Below, piece by piece: positions 1-8,191 of a DNA stretch of 34,365 bases. The DNA is from Gammaproteobacteria bacterium. Its GTDB lineage: Bacteria > Pseudomonadota > Gammaproteobacteria > Pseudomonadales > Azotimanducaceae. A program made the translations under genes and the position numbers. The notes below the pieces were generated by a model. It had not been told where the DNA came from. It worked only from the letters and a program-made list of their open reading frames with translations, and searched no databases. The DNA is taken from assembly GCA_002704225.1 (NCBI GenBank), contig PAFU01000028.1, positions 1,967 to 36,331 on the forward strand. The letters are read 5' to 3'. The number at the start of each line of letters is the position of its first letter. Position 1 is the first letter of the stretch.

Positions 1-404
1 CTGGCGGCAGCTCTCTCTTTTTGCGGCCGGAGAGAGGTGCGCGGACAACTGATGACCCGCTGGCCTGCGGCGTCTTCAAACCAAACATCGGTTTCCACTC
101 GCAAGCCGCGAGGCACTGAGGTTACGCGTTGAATCTCGCCGCGTACCGTCAGCGGCTCGCCAAGCTGGGCCGGCCGATGCTGAATCATACGCTGCAGCAT
201 ATTGATGTTGCCCTCGGCGCTGATGCCGCTGTCGATACCCGCATGAATGGCCAGACCAATAAAAAAAGCCGGATCCACGTCATCACCGAAAACCTGAGGA
301 TCGATACCGCAGGCGGTCAATCGTTCGACTTGGGTTTCCGCCGTCAACGCCAACACATGAGTTCGATATTGAAACCCTGCGACGGGTTCATGCCATTGCT
401 GCAT
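1..404 (-). CDS. Hot-dog-fold-like (MaoC/acyl dehydratase-type) protein, 3' end cut by window
   Basis: An open frame runs leftward from the ATG at 404 to the window edge without a stop, giving 134 residues of an incomplete protein. A strong ribosome binding site (AGGAAGGAG) lies 5-6 bases before the ATG. The translation carries segments such as FFIGLAIHAGIDSG and HRPAQLGEPLTVRGEI, the layout expected of MaoC/FAS1-type hot-dog proteins: a short N-terminal strand, a central helix, then strands with a GEPL turn. These proteins hydrate enoyl-CoA or bind acyl-CoA. It lies 45 bases after the SDR gene and is probably the third gene of a leftward operon. The family call rests on pattern only and the C-terminal part is unseen, so the catalytic Asp/His pair cannot be judged. 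Confidence 0.6.
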   Translation of the reverse strand, partial: MQQWHEPVAGFQYRTHVLALTAETQVERLTACGIDPQVFGDDVDPAFFIGLAIHAGIDSGISAEGNINMLQRMIQHRPAQLGEPLTVRGEIQRVTSVPRGLRVETDVWFEDAAGQRVISCPRTSLRPQKERAAA

Positions 405-449
405 GTCTTGCTCCTTCCTACGGGTGCTCGAGAATCCGCCGGTAACCTC

Positions 450-1232
450 CTATCGGAACATATGGGTACCGCCACATACCGTCAGGGCTTGGCCTGTCAC
501 ATAGGCACTGGCATCTGAGGCAACGAATACCGCCATACCCTTAAAATCGTCCGCCTCACCAAAACGACGCAACGGGGTTTGTTCCGTCACACGCTGAGCG
601 GCTTCCGGGTTGTCCCACAGAGCTTTGGCAAAATCCGTACGGATCAAGCCCGGACACAGGGCATTCACACGCACACCTTGGGGGCCCCATTCCATGGCCA
701 GATTACGCACTAAGGCGATGTCCGCCATTTTGGAGATGTTGTATGTACCCAAGGTTTCCGACGGCCCAAAAGCACCAACGCTGGCGGTGATCATGATGGA
801 GCCGCGCTGCTTGGCCAGCATGTCGGGCGCCACCATCTGGCACAGCCAATGGTTAGAACGCAGGTTGGAATTCATGGTTTTATCAAAAGCCTCGTCAGGA
901 ATTTCTGACATCGGCCCATAAAAAGGATTCACGCCGGCATTGGCGATCAAGGTATCAATCGCGCCCAGGCGAGATCGCGTTTCATCGACCAAGCCTTGCA
1001 ATTGCTCCTTGTAGCCAATGTTGCAGGCGACAGCGATCGCCCGATCGGCGCCGACAGCGGCGTTAATCTCTGCGGCCGTTTCTTCACAGGCGTCCAGTTT
1101 GCGACTGGAAACCACAACCTGACTGCCATGCTCGGCCAGCGCCAGGGCCATGGCCTTGCCCATGCCCTTGGACGCGCCGGTCACTACGGCTATCTGGCCG
1201 CTCAAATCAAAAAGTTGTGTCGATACCGCCAT
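450..1232 (-). CDS. SDR-family oxidoreductase (classical short-chain dehydrogenase)
   Basis: 260 residues, the usual length of classical SDRs. It shows the cofactor motif TGASKGMG (residues 18-25), the NAG motif (98-100), and the catalytic triad Ser151, Tyr164, Lys168 (YNISK). Arg44 in the SSRK turn after the second strand suggests NADP preference, which is inference. It would oxidise or reduce a hydroxyl/keto group on a cytoplasmic substrate. The start is supported by AAGGGGAG upstream of the ATG. It lies 29 bases after the FMN alpha-hydroxy-acid dehydrogenase and 45 bases before the hot-dog gene, all leftward, so the three are probably co-transcribed. The substrate cannot be read from the sequence; a hydroxyacyl-CoA or cyclic alcohol would fit the surroundings. 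Confidence 0.92.
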   Translation of the reverse strand: MAVSTQLFDLSGQIAVVTGASKGMGKAMALALAEHGSQVVVSSRKLDACEETAAEINAAVGADRAIAVACNIGYKEQLQGLVDETRSRLGAIDTLIANAGVNPFYGPMSEIPDEAFDKTMNSNLRSNHWLCQMVAPDMLAKQRGSIMITASVGAFGPSETLGTYNISKMADIALVRNLAMEWGPQGVRVNALCPGLIRTDFAKALWDNPEAAQRVTEQTPLRRFGEADDFKGMAVFVASDASAYVTGQALTVCGGTHMFR

Positions 1233-1261
1233 TTTTCTCCCCTTATCAGCCGTCTAATCGG

Positions 1262-2416
1262 CTACGTGTGATTTGTTAGCCCCCCAGTGTAAAGCACATC
1301 GTCACGGACTTCGCCTAAGTCTGTCTTGCCACAGAACGCCATGGTCAAATCCAGTTCCTTCTCAATAATCTCCAAGCACTGAGTCACCCCGGCCTTGCCC
1401 CCTGCGCCCAGACCATTCAAAAATGCCTTGCCGATTAGGGTGGCATCCGCGCCTAGGGCCTTTGCTTTGAACACGTCTTGGCCCGAGCGAATACCGCCAT
1501 CCAGCCAGACCTCGCAGGCTCCATTCACCGCAGCAACGATCTCCGGCAGCACCTCGATACTGGCCGGCGCACCGTCCAACTGGCGACCGCCGTGATTGGA
1601 GACGATGATGGCATCAATGCCCAAGTTTGCTGCGATAACCGCGTCTTCCGCATCCATGATGCCCTTGAGAATCAGCTTGCCACCCCACTGCTCCTTGACC
1701 CATACCACATCATCCCAACTCAGCGATGGGTCCAGCTGCTCCGCCGACCATGCGGAAAGCGATGTCAGGTTTTCGACTCCCTTGGCATGCCCCACCACAT
1801 TGCCAAAGGAATGTCTCCGCGTGGTCAACATGCCAGCACACCAGCGGGGCTTGGTCGCCATATTGATGAGGTTGGCCAGGGTCAGCTTGGGCGGTGCGGT
1901 CATTTGATTTTTCAAATCTTTGTGGCGCTGACCAATAATTTGCAGATCCAGTGTCAGTACCAGAGCGCTGCAGCCAGCGTTTTTGGCGCGCTCGATCAAC
2001 GCCCGGATAAAATCACGATCCTTCATCACATACAGTTGGAACCAGAACGGTTTTTCCGTGTGCTCGGCAACATCCTCCAAGGAACAGATACTCATCGTCG
2101 ACAGGGTAAAAGGCACACCAAAGGCCTCCGCCGCTTGTGCCGCCAGAATTTCACCGTTGGCATGCTGCATACCTGTGAGTCCCGTAGGAGCTAAAGCTAC
2201 CGGTATCCGCTGGGATTCGCCCAGCATGGTCCCTGCAACGCTGCGCTGACTGATGTCCTTGGCCACCCGCTGACGCAGTCTGATCTCGGTAAACGCCTCT
2301 TCGTTGCGGCGAAACGTGCGCTCAGTCCAAGAGCCTGACTCTGCATAGTCATAAAACATTTTCGGCACGCGTCGCTGATGCAAGACACGCAAATCCTCAA
2401 TACAGGTAATGGTCAT
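1262..2416 (-). CDS. FMN-dependent alpha-hydroxy-acid oxidase/dehydrogenase (LldD/mandelate dehydrogenase family)
   Basis: 384 residues from the ATG at 2416, which has AGGGAG six bases upstream; a longer frame exists but lacks a ribosome site. The family active-site motif SNHGGRQ is at residues 273-279, with His275 as the base. Tyr23 (FYDY), Tyr129 (FQLY), Asp157/Arg164 (TLDLQIIGQR), Lys251 and the FMN phosphate loop DGGIRSG (306-312) are all present. The enzyme would oxidise an L-2-hydroxy acid to a 2-oxo acid on FMN, passing electrons to quinone, cytochrome or oxygen. Family members act on lactate, glycolate, mandelate or longer 2-hydroxy acids. It is first in a leftward operon and is transcribed divergently from the acyl-CoA dehydrogenase operon, so a catabolic role is more likely than simple lactate use. 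Confidence 0.9.
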   Translation of the reverse strand: MTITCIEDLRVLHQRRVPKMFYDYAESGSWTERTFRRNEEAFTEIRLRQRVAKDISQRSVAGTMLGESQRIPVALAPTGLTGMQHANGEILAAQAAEAFGVPFTLSTMSICSLEDVAEHTEKPFWFQLYVMKDRDFIRALIERAKNAGCSALVLTLDLQIIGQRHKDLKNQMTAPPKLTLANLINMATKPRWCAGMLTTRRHSFGNVVGHAKGVENLTSLSAWSAEQLDPSLSWDDVVWVKEQWGGKLILKGIMDAEDAVIAANLGIDAIIVSNHGGRQLDGAPASIEVLPEIVAAVNGACEVWLDGGIRSGQDVFKAKALGADATLIGKAFLNGLGAGGKAGVTQCLEIIEKELDLTMAFCGKTDLGEVRDDVLYTGGLTNHT

Positions 2417-2491
2417 CCTCGGCTCCCTATCACGCCACCACGCTCGAGATCTCATGGTAGCATCCGTTGATCATGCATTTGGGGAGGTTTC
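2417..2491. promoter_or_regulatory. Divergent intergenic region with overlapping palindromes
   Basis: This 75-base gap must hold the promoters of the leftward hydroxy-acid dehydrogenase operon and the rightward acyl-CoA dehydrogenase operon. It contains CTCGAG (2443-2448) overlapping the perfect 8-base palindrome GAGATCTC (2446-2453), and TGATCA and ATGCAT just before the rightward ribosome site. These could form an operator shared by both operons. No clear -35/-10 pair is visible and no known regulator site is recognised. Confidence 0.3.
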
Positions 2492-3661
2492 ATGGCGCTG
2501 GTTTTTACTGAAGATCAAGATCAATTCCGGGACAGCATTCAACGCTTTCTGTCCGACCAAATGCCCACCACCCGAGTCCGTCAGTTGATGGCAACGGAGC
2601 ACGCCTTCGATGACCAACTGTGGCAGCAAGCCAGCACCCAATTGGCACTCACCGGCATCCACGTACCCGAACACCTGGGCGGTGCAGGATTTGGTCCGGT
2701 CGAGCTTGGCATTGCCTTGGAAGAAATGGGTCGGGCATTGTTTTGCGGGCCGTATCTGAGCAGCGCCGTGTTGTCCGCTTACGCGCTGCTGATCTGCGCC
2801 GATGCGGATCAACAAGAACGCTGGTTAAGTGATGTGGCCAACGGTGGGCGGCGCTGCAGCCTTGCGGTCACTGAATCCACTGGACTGTGGCGAGACGACG
2901 ACATTCATACCACCGCCACCACCGATGAAGCTGGCAACAGTCTACTGAACGGTCGGAAGCGATTCGTGATTGACGCCAACAATGCCGACCTGCTCATTGT
3001 TGCCGCGCGTGCCAGCGACGGCATCGCTCTGTACATGATTGACGGTGAAACCAGCGGACTGACCCTTACCGCCCTAGACACCATGGACCCAACCCGCAAG
3101 ATGGCGGATATCGAGCTGAATAACGTCGTCGCGACACGGCTAAACCATGCGCCTGACCTACTACTCGACACCCTGCTGAACGTGGCCTGCATTGCTTTGG
3201 CCAACGAAATGATCGGAGGCTGCCAGCGCCTGCTTGATTCCGCCGTGGACTATACCCAGCTGCGCTATCAATTCGGGCGAAGCATCGCGTCGTTCCAAGC
3301 CATCAAACATCGGCTGGCCGACTTACTGTTGGACGTTGAGCTGAGTCGTAGCGCCGCCTATCAGGCAGCCCAAACCTTGGCGAGCTGCAGCGATCTGCGA
3401 ACCATCGACCAGGAAAAACACCGACGGCTAACCGAACACGCCAGCCTGGCAAAGGCCGCGGTCTGTGAAACCTATTTGCAAACGGCGCTGGAAACCATTC
3501 AGCTTCACGGCGGCATCGGCTTCACATGGGAAAACGATACCCACCTGTGGTTTAAGCGCGCCAAAAGCAGCGAAGTGCTGTTTGGCACACCGGCAGAACA
3601 TCGAGAACGCATGATGGTCGCCATCGAAACCGCCACAACCTCTCAGGAGAGTGCCGCATGA
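2492..3661 (+). CDS. Acyl-CoA dehydrogenase, probable non-catalytic partner subunit (FadE28-like)
   Basis: 389 residues with the acyl-CoA dehydrogenase layout: N-terminal helices (1-120), middle beta domain (about 121-225), C-terminal helices with QFGRSIASFQAIKH (260-273) and LHGGIGFTWE (338-347) for FAD contact. The catalytic glutamate appears absent from both known positions. The medium-chain enzyme site (Glu of YEGT) is Phe364 here, and the isovaleryl-CoA dehydrogenase site on helix G is Ala232. The stop overlaps the start of the next acyl-CoA dehydrogenase (ATGA), the usual arrangement of heteromeric pairs such as mycobacterial FadE28/FadE29. GGGGAGG precedes the ATG. I infer that it binds FAD and structure jointly with its partner rather than acting alone. 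Confidence 0.9.
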   Translation: MALVFTEDQDQFRDSIQRFLSDQMPTTRVRQLMATEHAFDDQLWQQASTQLALTGIHVPEHLGGAGFGPVELGIALEEMGRALFCGPYLSSAVLSAYALLICADADQQERWLSDVANGGRRCSLAVTESTGLWRDDDIHTTATTDEAGNSLLNGRKRFVIDANNADLLIVAARASDGIALYMIDGETSGLTLTALDTMDPTRKMADIELNNVVATRLNHAPDLLLDTLLNVACIALANEMIGGCQRLLDSAVDYTQLRYQFGRSIASFQAIKHRLADLLLDVELSRSAAYQAAQTLASCSDLRTIDQEKHRRLTEHASLAKAAVCETYLQTALETIQLHGGIGFTWENDTHLWFKRAKSSEVLFGTPAEHRERMMVAIETATTSQESAA

Positions 3662-4920
3662 GCCAAGCGACAACACTGCATGCCGAAGTAACCCAATGGC
3701 TGAGCGAGCATTGGGACCCGAACATGGATCTGCTGACCTGGCGCTCCTTGGTTGCCGACTCTGGATGGGGAGCTCCCAGTTGGCCCAGTGACTACTATGG
3801 CAAAGACATGAGTCCGCTGGACGCCGGTGTCGTTGAGCAGGCCTTTGCGGATCATGGTGCCGTCGGCGCAGCGCAAAGCGGCGTGCGCATGCTGGCGGCG
3901 GTTACTCTGCTCGCCCACGGATCTCACGAACAAAAGCAAAAGTACCTACGCGGCATTCTCACTGGCGAGGACCAGTGGTGTCAGCTCTTCAGCGAACCCG
4001 GCAGCGGCTCGGATCTTGCCGGCGCCACAACCCGTGCCGACTTACGCGGAGACGAATGGATCATCAATGGCCAAAAGGTCTGGAATACCAGCGCCCACCA
4101 CGCTCAGTACGGCCTGCTGTTGGCCCGTACAGACTGGGACGCGCCCAAGCACCAAGGCCTGAGCTACTTTGTGATTGATATGGAGCAACCCGGCGTGGAA
4201 GTACGCCAGCTGGCGCAAATGAACGGTCACGCCTCGTTCAACGAAGTCTTTATGACTGATGCGGTGGTCAATCGCGATGATCTGGTGGGCGAAGCGGGCG
4301 GCGGCTGGAAATGCGCCATGACTACCTTGGCAAATGAACGCCGGTCCTTTGATCGGGCCCGGGACGTCGGTGCTCGCAAAGGCCGTCAGGGGAAAATTTT
4401 TGCGGATCTTGAAGAAGAATTTGCTATCGCTAACGAACCTTATACGTGGTACCCCCAACGCGCCGGTCGCGTGGATTTGATCCTGCAGCGAGCGATGGAA
4501 ACCGGTGCCATCAACGATCCGGCACAGCGTCAGGACATTGCCCGCCTGCACATCATGGCGGAGTCCGCCAAGTGGACGGGCGAGCGTGCAAAGGCTGCGG
4601 CGAAGGCAGGTAAGCCTCAAGGACCGGAGGGTTCCTTGGGCAAGCTCGCCGCCAGCAACGTCGCTCGTCTTGCCGCCCGAGTACATACCGCCATCTGCGG
4701 CAACGATGCGCTTCTGACCGGCCCCAACAGTCCCATGGGCGGCGTTATCGCTGAAATTCTGGTCTCCACTCCAGCCATTTCCATCGCTGGTGGCACCGAT
4801 GAGATTCAAAAGAACATCATCGCGGAACGGGTCATGGGCCTGCCCAAGGAACCGCGCGTTGACGACGGCCCATTCCGGGATGTTCGACGCAACACCAGTG
4901 GCACCACGACAAAGAGCTAA
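3658..4920 (+). CDS. Acyl-CoA dehydrogenase, probable catalytic subunit (FadE29-like)
   Basis: 420 residues, somewhat long for the family. The FAD-site segment FSEPGSGSDLAG is at 111-122 and the FAD/interface motif GGTDEIQ lies near the C-terminus. Where medium-chain enzymes carry the catalytic Glu (YEGT) this protein has AGGT, but Glu227 in LANERRSF falls at the helix-G position used by isovaleryl-CoA dehydrogenase, as in FadE29. The reaction would be FAD-linked alpha,beta-desaturation of an acyl-CoA, with electrons passed to ETF. It overlaps the upstream partner by four bases (ATGA), so translation is probably coupled. Six bases separate it from the CoA-transferase. In known heteromeric pairs the substrate is often a bulky, ring-attached or branched acyl-CoA, which fits this cluster. 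Confidence 0.93.
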   Translation: MSQATTLHAEVTQWLSEHWDPNMDLLTWRSLVADSGWGAPSWPSDYYGKDMSPLDAGVVEQAFADHGAVGAAQSGVRMLAAVTLLAHGSHEQKQKYLRGILTGEDQWCQLFSEPGSGSDLAGATTRADLRGDEWIINGQKVWNTSAHHAQYGLLLARTDWDAPKHQGLSYFVIDMEQPGVEVRQLAQMNGHASFNEVFMTDAVVNRDDLVGEAGGGWKCAMTTLANERRSFDRARDVGARKGRQGKIFADLEEEFAIANEPYTWYPQRAGRVDLILQRAMETGAINDPAQRQDIARLHIMAESAKWTGERAKAAAKAGKPQGPEGSLGKLAASNVARLAARVHTAICGNDALLTGPNSPMGGVIAEILVSTPAISIAGGTDEIQKNIIAERVMGLPKEPRVDDGPFRDVRRNTSGTTTKS

Positions 4921-4926
4921 CAATCT

Positions 4927-6132
4927 ATGGACAACAAACCCCTACACGGCATTCGCGTTATTGAGGTAGGCCAACTGCTCGCCGGCCCGTTTGCGGGCAC
5001 GCTTCTGGCGTATTTCGGTGCCGACGTCATCAAGGTTGAACCCCCCGGCGACGGCGACCCCATCCGAGGCTGGAGACTGCTCGACAAAGACGGCACCAGC
5101 TTTTGGTGGCGGAGTCTGGGACGGAACAAAAAATCACTGACCTTGAACCTGCGCACCACCGAAGGTCGCGACGTATTGGGCAAACTGTTGGGTGATGCCG
5201 ACGTACTGATCGAAAACTTCAAACCCGGCACCATGGAAAAATGGGGACTGGGACCGGAAGACGTCAAACAGCAGAATCCCGGACTGATCTACACGCGAAT
5301 TTCGGGCTACGGACAAACCGGGCCCTACAGCAGCAAGCCCGGCTACGCGTCGGTAACCGAAGCCTATTCTGGCTTCCGCTACATCAACGGTTTTGACGGA
5401 GAGGTTCCTGTACGGCCCAATCTGAGCTTGGGTGATAGTGTCGCAGGACTGCACGCCGCCATGGGCATATTGCTCGCATTGCTCGCACGCAAATCAAGCG
5501 AATCCGAAACAACCGGCCAGGTGGTTGATGTCGCCCTGTACGAATCCATGTTCAATCTGATGGAAGGCATCGTGCCCGAGTATTCCGGTGCCGGTGACGT
5601 GCGCCAGCCTGCAGGCTCGACCATCACCGGTATCGTGCCTACAAATACCTACCTGTGCGCTGATGCAAAACATGTGGTGATTGGCGGCAACGGCGACTCC
5701 ATTTACGTGCGACTCATGACCGCCATCGGCCGCGAAGATCTAGCCAATGACCCCCGTCTGGCAGGCAACCCCGGTCGAGTCACCCATCAGAAACTCATCG
5801 ACGGTGCCATTGCGGCGTGGGCAGACAAGCTCACCAGCGCTGAGGTCATCCAAATCATGGAGGATGCCGATGTGCCCGTAGGTGCCATTTTCAGTATCGC
5901 CGATGCCTTCGATGATCCGCACTATCAAGCCAGAGGCCTGTTCGAGCACGTCGCAGTACCGAACCAAGACCAACCACTGGCGATTCCTGCTATTTTGCCC
6001 AAGCTCACCGGGACACCAGGCAGCACAGAGTGGCCGGGCGGCGAGGTAGGCAGCCATACGGATGAACTGCTGCAAGGCCTCGGGTTAGACGCCGAACGTA
6101 TTGCCTATCTGAAGGAACATGGCATCGTATGA
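4927..6132 (+). CDS. Class III CoA-transferase (CaiB/BaiF family)
   Basis: 401 residues, typical for the family. The N-terminus (IRVIEVGQLLAGPFAGTLL, then GADVIKVEPP) is the CoA-binding Rossmann-type half. The catalytic aspartate that forms the acyl-enzyme anhydride is Asp170 in SLGDSVAGLH. The TGQVVDVALYE segment and the C-terminal EHGIV end are also typical. It would move CoA from a donor such as succinyl-CoA or acetyl-CoA to a free carboxylic acid. There is no strong ribosome site before the ATG; six bases from the previous stop suggests coupled translation. It is the third gene of the seven-gene operon and probably activates the acid that the acyl-CoA dehydrogenase pair then oxidises. Confidence 0.93.
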   Translation: MDNKPLHGIRVIEVGQLLAGPFAGTLLAYFGADVIKVEPPGDGDPIRGWRLLDKDGTSFWWRSLGRNKKSLTLNLRTTEGRDVLGKLLGDADVLIENFKPGTMEKWGLGPEDVKQQNPGLIYTRISGYGQTGPYSSKPGYASVTEAYSGFRYINGFDGEVPVRPNLSLGDSVAGLHAAMGILLALLARKSSESETTGQVVDVALYESMFNLMEGIVPEYSGAGDVRQPAGSTITGIVPTNTYLCADAKHVVIGGNGDSIYVRLMTAIGREDLANDPRLAGNPGRVTHQKLIDGAIAAWADKLTSAEVIQIMEDADVPVGAIFSIADAFDDPHYQARGLFEHVAVPNQDQPLAIPAILPKLTGTPGSTEWPGGEVGSHTDELLQGLGLDAERIAYLKEHGIV

Positions 6133-6151
6133 ACGACTTGAGGGGAACACC

Positions 6152-6991
6152 ATGAGTGAGAATTTGAATACCGGAACCGATGAGCTGTTGTGCAACATTG
6201 ACCAGCGTGTGGCCACGATCACCTTGAACCGCCCAGAGAAACGTAACGCCCTTTCTGACAATCTCACACCCGCGCTGCGCCAAACACTGTTGGCGCTGGA
6301 AACCCGAAACGATGTGGGCTGCATTGTCATCACCGGTGCCGGATCCGCTTTTTGCGCCGGTGGCGATGTGGGCGGCATGAGCGACAACAATGCACAAGCA
6401 GCCAATACGCCACGAACTGAACGACCCACAATGGACAATAAGGTGCGGGCCCTGATTCATAAACAGGAAACGCTCACCCTACGACTGTTTGATCATGCAA
6501 AACCCACCATCGCCGCACTACCCGGCGTGGCTGCCGGAGCAGGCATGTGTATTGCGTTAGCCTGCGACATCCGCATCGCGGCGGCGTCGAGCTTCGTTAC
6601 CACGGCCTATCGCAACATCGGCTTTTCCGGTGACTATGGCGGCAGTTGGCTACTCAATCAGTTGGTTGGGCCGGCCAAAACCAAGGAGTTGTATTTCACG
6701 GGGCGAAGAGTCCAAGCAGACGAAGCCTTAGCCTTAGGCATCTTCAATCAAGTGGTGGATGACGAGCGCTTTCCGGCAGCGGTTACCGAGCTGGCAAGAC
6801 AGATTGCCTCGGGCCCGCCCATCGCCTTGGGTTTTATGAAACGGAACATCAACAGCGCCATTGAAGGCACACTACGAGACAACTTGGCCCGCGAAGCCGA
6901 TACCTTAATGCGCTGTGCGGCCACCGAAGATCACAAAGAAGCCGTCGCGGCATTTATGGCGAAACGCGCGCCGGAATTTCAGGGCCGCTAA
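6152..6991 (+). CDS. Enoyl-CoA hydratase/isomerase (PaaG-like crotonase)
   Basis: 279 residues from the ATG at 6152, chosen because GAGGGG sits six bases upstream; an in-frame ATG 33 bases earlier overlaps the previous gene. Crotonase oxyanion-hole segments are CAGGD (68-72) and GVAAGAG (125-131). The two glutamates of classical crotonase do not appear at their usual places. Asp161 in GDYGGSWLL matches the acid of PaaG-type enzymes (consensus GxxPDxGG), so isomerase or ring-modified hydratase activity is more likely than plain crotonase. The product of the acyl-CoA dehydrogenase pair is the likely substrate. It is 19 bases from the genes on either side. Confidence 0.9.
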   Translation: MSENLNTGTDELLCNIDQRVATITLNRPEKRNALSDNLTPALRQTLLALETRNDVGCIVITGAGSAFCAGGDVGGMSDNNAQAANTPRTERPTMDNKVRALIHKQETLTLRLFDHAKPTIAALPGVAAGAGMCIALACDIRIAAASSFVTTAYRNIGFSGDYGGSWLLNQLVGPAKTKELYFTGRRVQADEALALGIFNQVVDDERFPAAVTELARQIASGPPIALGFMKRNINSAIEGTLRDNLAREADTLMRCAATEDHKEAVAAFMAKRAPEFQGR

Positions 6992-7010
6992 CCAACAGAG
7001 CGAGATACCT

Positions 7011-8183
7011 ATGGCCAATTGGCAAAACTGGTCCGGACGCCTGTCCAGCAAACCGGAGCAACTGAGTTTCATCTATTCTGAGGCACAGGCGGCCGCACTG
7101 GCCAAGGCCAGTACACAGGCAGGCAAGTCACTCCGCGCAGTCGGTGCCGGTCATTCCCACAAAGAACTTGTTGTCGATGGCGACATCATTGCCGACCTGC
7201 AAGCCTTGTCCGGCGTTCTGTCCGTGGATACGGATCTGGGCACCGCATGGGTTGGCGGCGGCTCTAAGATCCATACCTTGGGCCCTGCCCTGCACCGCCA
7301 CGGTCTGGCGTTGGCGAACCAAGGGGATATCGACCAGCAAAGTATCAGCGGTGCGACAGCCACCGGCACCCACGGCACCGGCGCAACCCTGCAGAACCTC
7401 AGTAGCCGGGTGTCCGGCGCGCGCATCGCACTTGCCACTGGTGAGGTGGTGGAATGTTCGGCTCAGCAGAACAGCGAACTGTGGCAGGCAAGCCGCCTGC
7501 ATCTGGGTGCATTTGGGCTAATCACGGCACTGCAGCTGGATTGCGTGCCGTCCTATCGGCTGCAAGAACGCAGCTGGACACTGCCCCTGGGTGATCTGTT
7601 GGCCGACCTCGACGATCTCATAGCCAACAATCGCCACTGCGAATTTTTCTGGTATCCCCAAACCGACAGCGCCAATCTGAAAGTGATCAACCCCACCGAC
7701 GCACCAGCACAGTACCCGCTGGGCGGAGAGGGTGAACGCTGCGCTTGGAATTTTGAGGTACTGCCGAACCATCGCCCGCACCTGCACACGGAAATGGAAT
7801 ACAGCGTACCGGCGGATCAAGGCCCCGCCTGTATGCAGGCCATTCAGTCGCTGTTAAACAACACATTTACCGACGTGCGTTGGCCGGTGGAATATCGAAC
7901 CCTCGCTGCAGACGATGTGTGGCTTTCGACAGCCTACCAGCGGGATACCGTCACCATTTCCGTTCATCAGGACGTGAATTTACCGGATGCCGATTACTAC
8001 CGTGCATGCGAAGAAATCTTCCTAGACTTTGACGGCAGGCCGCATTGGGGTAAGGCGAACTTTCTCAGTGGCGACCAACTGGCCAAACAGCACCACAAGT
8101 GGGCTGACTGGTGGCGGGTAAGAGACAGCGTCGATCCTGAGGAAACCTTTCTCAATCCGTACATGAAAGCCATTCGACCTTAG
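7011..8183 (+). CDS. FAD-dependent oxidase of the aldonolactone oxidase family (D-arabinono-1,4-lactone/L-gulonolactone oxidase-like)
   Basis: 390 residues from the ATG at 7011, just after the hydratase stop; a longer in-frame extension overlaps that gene and is rejected. The N-terminal FAD domain has GAGHSH (45-50), where His48 corresponds to the histidine that covalently binds flavin in aldonolactone/alditol oxidases, then QGDIDQQSISGATATGTHGTG around 104-124. The C-terminal family signature GRPHWGK ends at residue 348 (HWGK 345-348). Known members oxidise sugar lactones, alditols or similar alcohols. Here the gene lies inside an acyl-CoA operon, so the real substrate may be a cyclic alcohol or lactone from the degraded compound; that is inference. 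Confidence 0.88.
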   Translation: MANWQNWSGRLSSKPEQLSFIYSEAQAAALAKASTQAGKSLRAVGAGHSHKELVVDGDIIADLQALSGVLSVDTDLGTAWVGGGSKIHTLGPALHRHGLALANQGDIDQQSISGATATGTHGTGATLQNLSSRVSGARIALATGEVVECSAQQNSELWQASRLHLGAFGLITALQLDCVPSYRLQERSWTLPLGDLLADLDDLIANNRHCEFFWYPQTDSANLKVINPTDAPAQYPLGGEGERCAWNFEVLPNHRPHLHTEMEYSVPADQGPACMQAIQSLLNNTFTDVRWPVEYRTLAADDVWLSTAYQRDTVTISVHQDVNLPDADYYRACEEIFLDFDGRPHWGKANFLSGDQLAKQHHKWADWWRVRDSVDPEETFLNPYMKAIRP

Positions 8184-8191
8184 GGAACCCC

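Noticed and set aside
1478-2194. Rightward frame of 238 codons across the hydroxy-acid dehydrogenase gene
   Set aside because: It lies wholly inside the opposite-strand enzyme gene and has no recognisable domain or ribosome site.
2417-2491. Possible KstR-type (steroid regulon) operator in the divergent gap
   Set aside because: The AAC/GTT inverted arrangement of KstR sites is not present.
4042-4923. Long leftward frame of 293 codons opposite the second acyl-CoA dehydrogenase
   Set aside because: It is antisense to a strongly conserved enzyme and its protein shows no family features. High GC content makes such frames common here.
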